From positions 62,001-126,000 of the forward strand of contig MCGO01000044.1 of the NCBI GenBank assembly GCA_002104985.1: a DNA stretch of 64,000 bases. The letters run 5' to 3'. This stretch comes from Rhizoclosmatium globosum. Taxonomy: Eukaryota; Chytridiomycota; Chytridiomycetes; Chytridiales; Chytriomycetaceae. Positions 11,704-25,000 of the stretch are shown piece by piece. The notes under the pieces were generated by a model. It did not search any database. It saw only the letters and a list, made by a program, of their open reading frames with translations, and was not told where the DNA came from. Position 1 is the stretch's first letter. Every line of letters begins with the position of its first letter. The position numbers and the translations under genes were made by a program.

Positions 11704-14137
11704 TCAAGGACTATCCGCCTCACTCTTCTCAACCTCCTCCCACTCAGTTGTCAGTGCAGTGCTACCTCGACTCTTACTCTTCTTCTTGTTCATCTCCTCA
11801 GTCAACAACTCTCCCAACTTGTAGTCCTCAGGTCTAATAATTCTGCTCTTTTCAAACTCTTCCTGGGAGTTGTAGAAACGAGGTCCGACGTCTGTCATGG
11901 TCTTGTTGATCTCCGCCGCCAACTCAGCACGCACTCTACGGAGGTCATCCGTGTCGGCAAAGACGGAGAGGTACAATGGACGAAGGGACTTGATGACATC
12001 GACACCAATCTCGGAGGCACGCATGGCGGCGACACCAAACACGACGGTGACGACGGCAAAGACGAGGGTTGAGAGGAAACATTGGCGGATGGTGAAACCG
12101 GAGGTGAAGAAGAGGTAGATGAAGAAGATGATGCTGTACATTACGTAGAGGAGTGGGGCAACGACAAGGGAGACGAGGACTTTCCATGTGGCAATAACAT
12201 CACGGCCTTCAATCTTGACGCTGGACTCGCGAAGGGCTTCGGCGGCTTTCTTCTCGGAAATCTTTTTGGCTAACAGGGCGATTGGAGCGTGGAGCAAAGC
12301 GCTAGAGAAAATGAGAGCGGGGTTAGGCACATTTTTCCTCATCGTTATTGGAAACAGGAAAAAAGATGGTTACCCTGGAGCAGCAAAGGCAAACAAAAAG
12401 AAAGCTTCCGCAACACGAAGGGCAAATTTGCCGATTGCTTCACGCTTTCCGAATGAGGTTCTCATCACTTGGTGGTCTTGAATACCATACGATTTTAAGA
12501 GACGGTTGTAAGCGGCAACATGTTCAATGGTGGCCTTGACTTGTGGGTCGTCACCAAACTTTGTGAAAATTTCAGCGAAACGGCGGGTGAGGTACATGGT
12601 TTCATCAATGGTCAACTTCATGTGGATAGGTCTGTACAGTCTTCTAGCAGCTTGAATCAACTGTAGCGAAAAATTAGAAATGCATTGGTCATTGCAGCAA
12701 GAAAAAAGGAATTTTACCATCAAACTGTCGTAATCAGGGGCGGTAACAGTAACAGTCTTCATTCCTTTGTAGATTTCATCCAAGACTTGTGAAATAGCTT
12801 CTCTCTTAGCCTCTCCACCCTTTTTGTAGGCTTCCACATGGGCTCTTGAGATCTGAATGGGATCACCGAATTCAATGACAGCTCTTGATCTCCACTTGTG
12901 GGCATTGAAGTAATTTAATCCAGCTGGGACAATCTGAACATTGAGGTATTCGTTCTTGGCCATAGCATCGACTGCCACGAGCATAGAATAAGGAAGCCAT
13001 GAGTTTTTCAAATTGATGATAATAATAATAAAAGTAATACTCACGAGCCATAATGGCACCTCCAGCCTTCAATGGCAACAATTCGGTACGGTCATGGGAA
13101 CCACCTTCAGGGAAGATACCAACACATTCACCTTCATCCAATCTCTGTACGACAGCAGAAAACATATCATTCTGGTTCACATGAGGTGTAATCTTGAAAG
13201 CAACACCAGCATCTCCCGCCTCCAAAAGTGCCTTTGAAGCATTTTCTGAAATGGCTTTCACTGAGACCTGAGTGTCGCTGATGACTTCAATAACTTCAAC
13301 CGAGTTTCCAGAGAATCCAAGAACGTCACGGGTGTGCAAATGTTGAGTAAAGAGGGTGTCGATTCCAGAAACGATTTTGGATTCGGCAAGGGCGGGATCC
13401 AACGTAAGTTTCCCGACGCCCTTTTTCACAATGTCCTGTGGTCTGACGACGGGAACTGGGTGGTGGAGGGGGAGTGAGGGGGGAGGAGGGGTGGGCCATT
13501 AGACATTCGGAAGGCAAAAACGTGGTTGTGATCCGTAGGGACCCAATTTAAGCAATGATTACTTACTGGCACCCAAGGCACGACCAAAGAGACCAATCCA
13601 GAACTGTGTATGAAAAAAGGGGAAGGTATTAGTAAGCTGCCATTAAGTATACTTGAAGGAAGGGGAGGGAGGTGGAGAGGGTTCATCAACTAACCTTGTC
13701 AAAAGACTTCTTAGCCATCAGGAACGACACGCTGCGACCAGCATGAGTCACGAGGACCATTGGATCAATGAATTGGTTTGCATGTGGACCCACAACAAAG
13801 AGAACAGGTCCACGCTTGGGGATCTTGTAAGCTCCTCGGGACTTGACCTCTCTTCAAAGAGATTGGGCCTCGTTAGCCACCCTCTCTGACAACAGTGTCT
13901 TATTTACCTGAAGAAGATGTGCAGGACAAGGTAGAAGAAGGCTGCCAGAGCCCAATACACTGCTGGTATCATTCTTGGGTTTGAGGCGAAATTTTGGATT
14001 GGGGCTGTTGCCCATGTGTTGCGTCTTCCGATGACCCCTTCTACTCTTTCTCTTTTGTCTTTATTGATACTTGCTAGAGAGAGATTATCAACTGGAGGGT
14101 AGGAGGAGGTACGCGACTCCCTATTTTCTTCACCCAT
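11704..14137 (-). CDS. SCT1: Glycerol-3-phosphate O-acyltransferase (SCT1/GPT2 type)
   Basis: This enzyme acylates glycerol-3-phosphate (or dihydroxyacetone-phosphate) at sn-1, the first step of glycerolipid synthesis, in the ER membrane. Seven exons give about 680 aa from MGEENRESRTSS (ATG at 14137). A transmembrane segment (WALAAFFYLVLHIFF) precedes motif I, VGPHANQFIDPM, with the catalytic His/Asp pair. Then come PVVRPQDIVKKG, the substrate motif FPEGGSHDRTELLPLKAG, a proline motif (VQIVPAGLNYF) and C-terminal membrane helices (VLVSLVVAPLLYVMYSIIFF). The final junction (APG / ALLHAPIALLAKK) uses a phase-2 GTAACC donor. Convergent with the F-box gene and divergent from POP1, with 155 bp between start codons. 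SCT1 and GPT2 are yeast paralogues, so the symbol marks the family, not orthology. Confidence 0.93.
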
Positions 14138-14292
14138 TGATTCCTGTACACAAGGATTTACGGTAAATTAAAGTTAATTATTATTTATAAGAAAAGGCGG
14201 AAAGACAAAGAGACAACACGACTGTTCTCTTTTCCTGTCCTTTCTTCTTCCTCTCTTTCTTTCTTTCTTCCACTTCAGAAAAAAACAAAAAC

Positions 14293-17120
14293 ATGGAACA
14301 AAAGGGTGGCAGCGGAGCAGCGCCCAAGAAGGAGTTTCTCAATGCCAAACAACGCCGAGTTGGTGGGTGCTTCAGAGATTGGGCTATGGTTTGTCCAGCC
14401 TTGACTAACCAGGTTTCGCAGCCAAGCAAGTGATCAGTGTACAGCCTGTCAAGAACCGTGCGTGATTCATTCGTAACTTATTATAATAGCCCGTCTAATC
14501 TAGTTTGCGTGGTTAGAGGATGCTCCGGCGCGTAGCATTAACGTTGAGGAGTTTGTGCATGTTCGTTGTACTTTGTTTGCAGCTAGCTCAACTGGTCCTG
14601 ACTCTCTCCTTTGATCTTCTATAGGCTCGACAATACGAGATTACTGCCATGGAGTCTGCGTTGAAGAATGCAACGTAATGCTCTCTCTTTCTCGGTCTCA
14701 ACAACCAAATCAGTCTTCTGATACACTCAAAACAGTGAATTCACCGGAAACATGCGTGTCTTTCAAACATTGCCGCGACACATGAGACGAAGAGCTGCAA
14801 GTTACAACGTGAAGCGTCTTCCATTCAAATACCGTCAACGTGCAATCGACCAAATCTCAAAAGAGAAACCTCAACCCATCAAAAAGTCGAGACGTGCAAA
14901 GAGACGACCGGGCGCTATTTTCGAAATGTTCCAAAAACGGTCGAAAGGTTGGGTTACATTCTGTTAAAAAAAGTATTTGTGATTGACACACGATTTGCGC
15001 AGAGGATAAGCGATGGTTGGATACACATTTGTGGCATGCAAAGCGTTTTCATATGGGACACAAGTGGGGCTTTATGGTGGTACGTACGGTGAATCTTCTC
15101 ATCATTTCCATTCAAACCGCGGATTTCTTTCAAACAGGGCCTCCATCCTAACGACAAGAGCACTCGTGCAAACTTTCGTGCCAGTCAACATGCTTCTATT
15201 GCTCACGATGCATCGTATAATATTTGTTATGAGTTGAAAGGGTCATTGGTGGATATTGTGACTGTAATGAATGCCATCGTGGATCCTTCTTGTATGTCTG
15301 TGGGAGCAAAGAGGTAATTGCGCTATTTCCACGAAGTTTCTTGTTTCTTTTTGTTGACATTTTTGTTTGTGGTCTGAAGGTATTTGGATGGAAGTCGTCA
15401 AGGCTCCACGTTTGTTCACAAGCGCGGAGAGTTTCCAAATGGATCTGTAGCGCCCGTTACTTTCTTTTGGATCTCAAATTGTCCGGATGAGGAAAAAGTG
15501 TTGTGGGTTTGGGTGCACCCAGCTGCAGGGAAAGAATTGCAAGAAGTTCTTCAGGAATCTGTAAATTCCGCTAATGTTTCTGGTAAACTATGCATTTTAT
15601 TTCATTAAGTATACATCAAGCTGATACCTTGTTTGTACAGTGTCCGTAACCTCATTGAAGTCTCAACTTTCACGTTTTGAATTGACTGGACCTCGGTCTC
15701 ATGCGATTCTACAGGAAACTCTTAAGTTGGATCCAAATTGCACTAATTCTACTGAGGCGAGAAAGGCATGGACTCTATTGGAGCACTTGCGAACACCTGC
15801 ATCCCTCCCTGCTGGAGTTATTCTAGGGCTTACAATCAACGACCCGCGATTAACGTAAGCGTTAACCACTCTCAATTTTTTCGTTCCTTAAATATTCTAC
15901 ACAGATTCCCACCGAAAATGAAACCGAGAGCCACAGGGCTTCCTCCTGCCTCCATTCAATCATCACTTCACAGCTTGCTCACCAAATGGCCAAGCAATCT
16001 GTCTAGTACCACTCTAAATAACTCTGAATCGCGTAAAACATACTTGCACCTCTCGCCCACAGAACACCAGCTCAACAAGGCTCGTTCTGAATCCTTAGCA
16101 CCTCCAGGAACTCCACTCCCACCTTCTGCTGGTGGTCCACCTATCCCAATTCTCCTCATTCAACGTAATTCGATCGGATCCACCGACAAAACCGGCGAAT
16201 TCGTGAACGGATGGGACGTTATTGTCCCAGCAGGAACTGCAGCCGTATGTCTCTGGAAATCCTTCATCTTTGCGGGTTCTCACGCAGTCGGCATCTACGA
16301 CCGTCGTCGCATTTGTTTTGAAGTTGGAATCGCAAGTTTCCCTGAAGATTACCCTGAAACATGTGCTCATGTCTTGTGGGCGCTTGAAGAGCGGGATCGA
16401 AAGAAGGCTGAGTGGGAGCGGAAACCGAAAGCGAAGCGCGTCAATTACGAAAAGATGAAAGTTGCGCACCCGTTCTTGTCGCATTATGGGAAATTGGTTG
16501 CTGATGATGAGATGGAAGTGGATGATCAGGTTGGTTTGAAGAAGGACGATCCTTTGGCTGTGCAGGTTGTACATGGATCCAAGTTGGTTTCGGTTGTGAA
16601 GCAAGGTGTGAGTGCTGGTGATTCTGTGACTGTGTTGGAAAAGAAGTGTGTTGAAGCGATCAAGTCTGTTCGGCCAGGATTCTCTATTCCCAATGACTTT
16701 TCACTGGGGAAGGCGTTTGTGCGATGTCGATTGCAAATGATTGGAAGGGGAATGGTGGATGAACATGGGATGATTTATTTGGCGTCTAAGGAGCAGGTTG
16801 GATTCTGGACTGAATTCATGAAGAACAGTAAGGAGAGGGATCGTGATGATTTCGACTGGTCTAAGCCACTTGTTGAGTCGACGGATGAGGAAATTGAAGC
16901 TGTGTTGGACAAGTTTCCAAGTGATGAGCAAATTATTGGATATGTGAGTAATGGAGGCTTTTCCATGGCGGATGGACATGGAAGTGCGATGGGATGTTGT
17001 TTAATCAGGGGTTTGGTTGAGACAAAGGCTCGGGCTAACGAACAAGGCAAGTATTTTGTCCTTGTTCGTGGGCCAAAGGGGCGTATTTGCAGACCTGCAG
17101 AGTTTGAAATTCTTCATTAA
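14293..17120 (+). CDS. POP1: Ribonuclease P/MRP protein subunit POP1
   Basis: POP1 is the largest protein of RNase P and RNase MRP, binding their RNA and acting in 5' tRNA maturation and pre-rRNA cleavage in the nucleus and nucleolus. Small exons near the start encode INVEEFVHARQYEITAMESAL, then TLPRHMRRRAASYNVKRLP and RWLDTHLWHAKRFHMGHKWG, the diagnostic basic POP1 N-terminal motifs. The long final exon holds the POPLD-type middle (LLIQRNSIGSTDKTGEFVNG, GWDVIVPAGT) and the C-terminal domain ending GRICRPAEFEILH. At least eight introns of about 50-75 bp restore frame. Codons change from C-rich (15910-16200) to G-rich (16440-17110) within the last exon. PEX16 begins less than 80 bp downstream. 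Confidence 0.95.
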
Positions 17121-17198
17121 AGAGATAGATGAAAGAAAGGGGGAAGGGAGCCATGTGGTGATGTTCCCATGAGTTGCACCAGAAGAAACTCTGGAAGA

Positions 17199-18557
17199 AT
17201 GGTCTTGGAAGCGTACAAGAAGTTTCTCCTGACGCATGCACCCATCGTGGGTTCCCTGGAGAACCTGGCAGAAAGCGTGACGTATGTGCTGCCGGGACGG
17301 TTCGCGCACAGTGAGCTTGTTGCGGAGGGACTGGTGAGCAGAGCCGTTTCGTCTACGACACGCCACTTAACACAAAGCCCTTTCTGCGTCGTATTCAAAT
17401 CAGCACTCGGTCGTATCGCTGCTGACCGCGTACCACGACGCAGTACTTTCGCCCGTGTTTGGCGGAAAGACTCCAAACAAGTTCAACGCATACACCCGTC
17501 GCTTGCTTGCCCTAGGCCCAGCTCCTCGCTTAGCCGCCTACATTGCTACGCTTTTGAATGCTGTTCAGGTTTTCGCGGAAATGCTCGCAAAGGACTATGT
17601 GAGCGAGTCGTTCCGCTGGAAAGTCATTGCGAAGCTCGAACTACTAAAGTAAATCTTGACATTTCTAATCGTGGATTCCGGGATTTAACTGTGCGAATTG
17701 AATGTAGATTTGTGTGTCGATTGGTTCTCTTCCGTGCTTCAAAGGGACGGATGTTGCTTGGTTCGCATGTCCCAGAACGCGACTATGATATGGCTTCAAT
17801 TCAGGAAGACCGTCAGGCGAAATTAAAAGCGGTCGTGAATGGCGAGGATCTATCTGTTGGAGATGGCTCTTCCAGCAATATTGGGAAACACTCAGGAAAA
17901 CTCATTCCATCCATCCTCTCTGATATTGTTCCCAAAGCCCCCCAATCGGGTGTTTCGGAACAAGATGTTGCATCGTTCCTCAACAGAAAAGCAGCAAGTG
18001 TGTCAGAAGCGTTATTGCCAATTGATTTAGTGTCGCAATTGGAGACTCCAGGAGTTGTCGCAGAATGGATGCATATGTTGAGGCCTCTCGTTTACTGTAA
18101 GATTCTCATTTCTATAAAGATACAATCACTGACGCGGCATAAAGTGATGGCTTTGAGAAAGTATGGAACCAAATCATGGAATCCTTGGGTCCTTTCACTC
18201 ATCCTGGAAGCATCGTCGCTTGGTATTCATTATAATGCACAGTCGATTTCAGAATTTATTAGCGGTCAACCTTCAACAACGAAAAAACCGATGCGAAAGT
18301 TCTTGGAAAAAGACGAATTACAACGCAGATTATGGTTATTGGGTTACTATTTGCTTCGGGATCCTTGCTACTCATTATTTGTCAAGTAAGTGGCTAGCTC
18401 TATGTGTGTGAAAGTTCTAATCAATTGAAACTAAAGAGAGAGACTTGACAAATTCTGTGAGTCCATGTCCAAAAAGCCAATTATTTCTTTGGCATCTGGT
18501 CTGCTTGCTGACTATATTCCACTGTGGGAGAACTATTACTTCCTCGTTAATCCGTGA
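17199..18557 (+). CDS. PEX16: Peroxisomal membrane biogenesis protein PEX16
   Basis: PEX16 inserts or recruits peroxisomal membrane proteins, working with PEX3 and PEX19. The start MVLEAYKKFLLTHAPIVGSL is followed by YVLPGRFAHSEL, SVVSLLTAYHDAVL, a hydrophobic central block, WNPWVLSLILEASSLG and the end LASGLLADYIPLWENYYF, all matching the family along its length. The spliced exons join in frame: GTGAGC..AATCAG before HSVVSLL; GTAAAT..TGTAG before the FVCRLVLFR segment; GTAAGA..ATAAAG before MALRKYG; GTAAGT..CTAAAG before ERLDKFC. An earlier in-frame ATG at 17169 adds ten polar residues; I prefer 17199 because family members begin at about this point. A low-complexity GKHSG/APQSG linker of about 80 residues separates the two halves. 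Confidence 0.9.
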
Positions 18558-18732
18558 TTTTGATAAAGCTATATTTACTTCTGTCCCTCTTAAATTGTAG
18601 AAAGAAGAAAGAAAGAGAGAAGAAAGAAACAGAAGAAAGAAGATTGGGGAAACTTGCATCCAGATGAACAACGAAATGTGAGGATTACTGACGCCATCAT
18701 CCGCCGAAGGTACCTTATCCTTACTTAATAGA

Positions 18733-20799
18733 ATGGATGGCGCTCCGACGCGGTCCCGCAAAAACCGAGTATCCTACTTCTACCATCGTGAGTGCCTACC
18801 TAACCACCTTAAACCAAGCCGTGCTCGCCCTAAACTCAACTTCCATCCCAATCAGCCGACGTCGGAAACTATCACTACGGTCCCGGACATCCCATGAAGG
18901 TGCTTTATCCAGATATATGCTTCAACACAAACCTAACAAACGTGCCCTTTTTCATTTTGGACATCAGCCTCACCGAATCAGAATGACACACAACTTAATT
19001 GTAAATTACGGACTATACCATAAACTAGAAGTGAACGTGAGTGTTTGTGCGAGTGGGAGTCACTTGTGTGAAGGGGGCGGTATTGCTTGGGTTGTGTCAG
19101 TGAAAAACGAGGGGGGGACAAGCAAAAGATGGGATGACTAATCTCTCATTGGATAGCGTCCACATGCAGCGACTGTACAGGAAATGACAAAGTTTCATTC
19201 TGGTATGGGCTTGTTTTTTTTTGACATCAGTTGGTTTTGAGTAGAGTGGAGGGCTAACCTTTAGACTCATATAGACGAGTACATTGACTTTCTGAAACGC
19301 GTGACGCCTGAGAACGTATATATCTTGAATTTGAATGTTAAGGACTTCGCGTGGGTCTCATATGTGCGTTATAGGTCACGGAAGTTGCCAAAAACCAACA
19401 TAAATTCAACGTGGGAGACGATTGTCCTGTGTTTGACGGACTATTTGAATTTTCATCGTTGTCTGCTGGTGGCTCTGTCTGTATGTTTTCTGGCTTTCTG
19501 TCTTCTCATCATGTAACGAATGGCCTACAGCTGCGGCTCAAAAACTCAACCGCGGAGACAGTGACATTGCAATTAATTGGGGTGGAGGTCTGCATCATGC
19601 GAAACGCGGAGAGGCCAGTGGATTCTGTTACGTGAATGATATTGTTCTTGCTATTCTGGAGTTGCTGAGGTTTGAACTAATACATCAACAACTCTCGGAC
19701 GTAATTGACAAATTCTTCAATATTTTAGAGTTCACGAACGCGTCGTATATATTGACATTGATGTTCATCATGGTGATGGAGTGGAGGAAGCTTTCTATTT
19801 GACGGATAGAGTGATGACAGTCAGCTTCCACAAGTATGGAGAATATTTCCCAGGAACTGGTGGAATTGATGTAAGTCTATCATCTGGTACAGTCGACTAT
19901 ATTGACGCTGCTTGTAGGATGTTGGAATTGGAAAGGGTAGAAACTATTCAATCAACTTTCCGTTGAAGGATGGGTAATTTCTGCATTCAACAATTATATC
20001 GATACTGACTGGTCTCATTAAGAATGGACGATGAATCATATCGATCAGTTTTCCGTCCAATTATGAAGGGAGTGATGGAGTTTTACCGTCCTTCTGCCGT
20101 GGTTTTGCAGTGTGGAGCAGACTCCTTGGCGGGCGATCGATTAGGATGTTTCAATCTGTCAATGAAAGGTATAAATACGACACGGAGATTCGCAGTACTC
20201 AGCGTGTTACAGGACACGCACAAGCACTAGAGTATATGAAGACATTTAATGTTCCTATTTTAATGCTTGGAGGTGGAGGCTATACTATTCGAAATGTAGC
20301 ACGCACGTGGACGTATGAAACGGCGATGGCCATTGGAGAGACACTTCCTGAAGGTTGGATTCATCTTGATTCAAAAGACACAATTACTCATCGAACTTAG
20401 AACTCCCATTCAATGATTATTATCAATATTTCGGACCTGACTTTAAGCTCAATGTCCCAAGCTCGAACATGGAGAACCTGAATACTCAAGAATATTTAAA
20501 CAAGATGCTTGCCCGTGTTCTTGAGAACCTGAGGGGTTTAGCACATGCTCCGTCAGTACAGATGCACGAAGTTCCGAAAGACTTGTTTGCTGACGACGAT
20601 GCCATGGATGAGGATCATGACAGTAAAAAGGACGTGAGAATAACAGGTATGAAATCCGAAGAAACGTACTTTTGTCCTCTAATACTACGAATCATTAGAT
20701 CGAGACAAGGATCGACGTGTGATGAAAGATGGAGAATACAGTGATTCTGATGATGAAGTGGGTGGTGGACGCAGGAATCGCCAATCATTTGCGTCATAA
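18733..20799 (+). CDS. RPD3: Class I histone deacetylase (RPD3/HDAC1)
   Basis: Twelve introns of roughly 45-70 bp split about 440 codons. Reconstructed order: [172 protein letters not shown]. The active-site His pair, zinc-binding Asp/His/Asp residues and the terminal Gly-Gly-Gly-Tyr loop are all present, so it should be active. It removes acetyl groups from histone tails, normally in Sin3-type corepressor complexes in the nucleus. The C-terminal tail is short, acidic and Ser-rich ([12 protein letters not shown]). Convergent with DNAJC17, with only 43 bp between stops. Confidence 0.96.
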
Positions 20800-20842
20800 A
20801 ATAAACCGCACTCACGGCTATAGGCATTTATATAATTTACAT

Positions 20843-21850
20843 TTATTCATTTGAACTTTTCATTGCTTCAGCTCTCGCCCTCATCCTTCGCAAAGTTTCA
20901 CTTTCGTATTGTTCCATACTGGCAGTTGATTTTGAAATTGGACCGATATTGAATGAGAATCCACTCGTCGCGTTTGACTTTGAACTTGGCTTTGGTGCTT
21001 CAACAGTTTCTTTGGTTTCTGATTCTTTCCGCGGCGTGCTCCACTTAATTTGATAATCTTTGAATGATGTGCGATTCCTGTAAATCTTTTCCTGAATGCC
21101 AAAGTTAGTAATCCAAAAACCATTAAACGTGAAAACTTACTGCATCTGATGCTTTCTTGTACAAAAGCACAGCCTTTGCGCCTTTCTTTCCCACGAGAAA
21201 AGTGTCGATTTCTCCAAACGTTGAATACATGGCTTCAATTTCTGAGATACTTGTCTTGACCACTTCTGGGTCCCATTGAACCGAGAGAGCATGATCCACG
21301 GTTCCAGAGCCAGTTTCCCGTTTCGCTTTTGCTTCTTCCCGTTCCCCTTGCACTTCTTTCGCCATTTCCGCCAACCTCCTCAACCCATCCTCTCGCAACC
21401 GTTTAATTTCCGCCTCATTCATTTCCTCTGTCTTGGCCTTTTTGAGGCCCATCGATTCCCGCAGTTCGAGGTCATCCCGTGCTTGTTTGCGTTTGAGGTC
21501 CAGCGTTGCGATTCGGGCTTCCTTTGCGAGAACGGCTTTGTGTGCAATGTCGTACTCTGCGCGTTTTGCGGAATCGGAGAGACAGTCGACGGCCTGGGTC
21601 AAGAGAAGGAACATGTCGACTGAGGTAAGAGAGAATTGGGTTTTAGTTTCGAATAAGGTGAGGGTAGGGTAGGGCAGGGGTTTGGTGGAGGAGGAGGACT
21701 GCGCAAATACGTACGTGCTTCCTTGTCATCGGGGCCTACTTTGTCTGGGTGCACTTTGAGAGCTTTCTGTCGATATGCTTTCGAGATTTCTTTGGTCGTT
21801 GCATCGATCTTTACTCCGAGGAGCTTGTAGAAGTCTGGTTGTGCGGACAT
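20843..21850 (-). CDS. DNAJC17: J-domain/RRM protein, DNAJC17 (Cwf23-like)
   Basis: An N-terminal J domain ([24 protein letters not shown] tripeptide intact) is split by an intron (donor at 21714, acceptor before [16 protein letters not shown]). A long charged coiled coil follows ([35 protein letters not shown]). A degenerate RRM comes next ([40 protein letters not shown]), then a tail with [13 protein letters not shown]. This J-coiled coil-RRM order is that of DNAJC17/Cwf23, a co-chaperone linked to spliceosome function. The start [12 protein letters not shown] at 21850 is preferred over an upstream in-frame ATG. The XPD gene on the same strand stops 199 bp upstream. Confidence 0.9.
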
Positions 21851-22049
21851 GGTTTTTTTGGGGGGTTTTTTCTGGTGCAGCCTCTCTTGAAGAACAAAAC
21901 AAATAAGAATATACACTTGGCCTTCACATCTCAATTTGACGGTTTAAAGACAAAAGCTCGACCATAACTGATTGCTGATATCCATAATGAAAAGAGACGT
22001 ACCCTTTCAACAATTTTAATATGCTTTTGATATACTTTTTTCAAATAAT

Positions 22050-25000
22050 TCACATTTCCATCTCATCAGCTTCTGCTTCATGTCGACGACGTTTCGCTTT
22101 CTCCTTCTGCATATGCTCTTCCAACAACTTCTCATCCCTAACAACCCCAAAACCACAATTAGTCAAAACACAACAAACTTTCAATTCAGTAAAAATAAAA
22201 AGTATCTTACCAAAGTGAAATCCCCAACTGACTGTGCTCAAACGGCTGCGCCATACTCCTCAAAAACTTTTTCGCCGTTGCAACAGCCATATCCGTACTC
22301 AAATTCACATACGCCTCCGACATTTCAGCCTGAATCCATTTCGGCAACTTGGCTCGCTTGTCCGCACGTGCGAATCGCTTATCCGCAAACACCATCAAAC
22401 CGTAATCTGACTTTCCTCGCAATACACGTCCTACACATTGCGCTCCGTGACGCATGGCATCAAACGTCAAAAAGTCGTTTTCACGTACTTTGAAGTTGTC
22501 TCGTAAGTACTCAAGACGAGCCTAATGTTAGGGGTTCGTGTGTTAAATTAAAAGACTCCAAGGATTGACTGCTCATACCTTGAGGATTCTGGATTCTGTA
22601 TATTGATACGGAATTCCAAACAAAATCACAGCACGTCCATAGTTGTGGTCAAAATCGACTCCTTCCGAAACCTTTCCACGAGCGACAGACAACAACACGG
22701 CTCCACGACCATTATCACAAGCCTATTTCCTAACAATAAGTGTCTTATGAAAACGAAAAAAAAACCTGCACCTTTCGATAGTTTTCCAACGCTAAACTGG
22801 TTTCGGCGGCATCGGGGGTTTCGATGAACACCTGCCCAAAAAATCATCAGATCATAAATTATAAAGTTAACAGAAAATAAAACTCACAAGTTTGTACTTA
22901 AGCAAATCCTGCAACATTCCCTAAAGTAATAATCAGCCTGCACATTCCAAAAGAGGAGAAAAAAAATTTTACAAACCAACTCATTCCATGATGCCACAAT
23001 GGACTCCAAATACAAATACGAAGGGAAGAAACAAACAAGACCGTCAGGAACTGTTTTTAGAGAAAGAGAATTAACTCCTCAACATGAAAAAGAAACACAA
23101 AACAAAACTCACCAGCCCTCGCAAACTCCAACAAGATATTCCCGTAATTCCTCACAATCGCCAAATCATTTCTAACCTCGAATTTACTACTAATCGCAAC
23201 CTGATCACTTCCTCTCGTAATCGTCAACGGCAAGAAACAGTTTCTCGCAAGCGTCATCATATAACTTTCCACAACAACCGGTCTGAACCCAAGAAGCGTC
23301 GGATACAGTTCCATCGGCGACAACGTTCCCGAAGTGATGACGACACTGCTGAACCGCTCGAACACGGGTTTCATGGCGAGCGTTGCGTCGAGACATGTTA
23401 GGTGGAGGACGGGGTTCGGGATGGTATCGTTGTCGTTTTCAAAGGGCTCGAGAATGAGCATGAAGCCTTTTTGGTAGGTGGAGACGAGGGTTGCGAAGGC
23501 GGCGACTTTGGAGAGGGCGCCGTAGTCGGTGAGGTCTGTTAGTTCAAGGGTTCGGATAAGACTGCTTAGTCGTTCTGCACAGAAGCTGTGTTGACGTCAA
23601 TGGTTAAAGAGTTGTTCGGTTTGTTCGGGGGGGATGGATTCAGGAAAATACGAACCGAAGAGGCTTCCGTTCAATAAATGTAATTTCACGAACGTGCTGC
23701 AAGAAGGATACAGGAGACTCGGCCACAACGTGCATAACTCTCATACGAGTTTTCAGGTATTCAATAAATCTTCGCAGGAATGCCACAAAGTGTTCAGCAC
23801 GACGAATGTTTCCGGGGATGGAATCTTTTAGGATATCGTCAGGCAAGACTGGATTCGCCATCAATTCATCAGCATTTCGAAGTTCTTGAACTTCTCTCAA
23901 CCCTAATTCCATAAACGTTAGTTCGACCTTCCCCAAAGATATACAATCATCTTTCCTCACCTTCAACTAATCGATTGTATTCATTTTGCAGTTTCTCTGA
24001 ATTACTTTCCTTCAGCTCCTCAATTTTATCCGCCAACGCCGTGATACTTTTTGTACTCGCATCCAGAATCGGCCGCGTCAAATCCACACTCAAACTTTCC
24101 GTGCATACGTTATCAATATTGTGCGCTTCGTCAAAAACAACGATACAGTCCTTGCTGAGTTCGCGAGAGACCATAGTCGCGACTTTCGGGTCAAGCAAAT
24201 AGTGGTATGAATAGATGATAACGTTTGCGGAGGAGAGCATTTTACGAGAAAGGAAATAGGGGCATTGTTTTGCGTGTTTTCCGTATGTTTTGAGATCGTC
24301 GAGGGTATAGACGCCGTTGGGCATAGTTGGACCGGGACCAGTGCCTTCTATGTCGGCGACTTCAAGGTTCTCAAAATATTCGCAGAGTTTGGAAGGGTCG
24401 TCTTTGTTTTTTGAGTTTGCCGCACGGACCCAAGAGGCTGTTAATGATCTGCATCGTGCATCAACAACATTTCCACGCTTTTCTTTACTAATCTATTTTT
24501 TGGGGGGGAGGGCTTAGTTTGGGACAGCAGTCTCAAGTTCTCTTTCTGAAATTTGCTTCACAATTCGATACGTCTACTTTTCAAAGCTTCGTCGATGATA
24601 ACGACATCTGGTCATGTAATGGCTTCGCAATTACTCACTCAGTCTGTTCGCTGCGCTCACTGTTTTACTAGCTTCGCGTGACGGCAACGAGCTCCACTCG
24701 TGTTCTCGCTACGCGCACTATTCCTTCGATTGCATCCTCAAAGAACATACTCACTTCTTTGTGAACACAGAGATTTCGTCTAGACGTCAGACCGAGACCC
24801 AGAAACTCTTCATTGGGGTAATATCGTTTTCTGTATTCAATGAGCCGTTTCAACTCTGCCAGCGCCTTTTCGATTTCCGGAACGGTACGAGAACAGTAAA
24901 TGAGTTTTCTTTTTTCGGGGTAATGCTTTGGTTTTGATGTGTTAGTATGTTTTGATGATATGATGAGGTTGATGGATGGCTTGGTTGATGGGAATTGAAT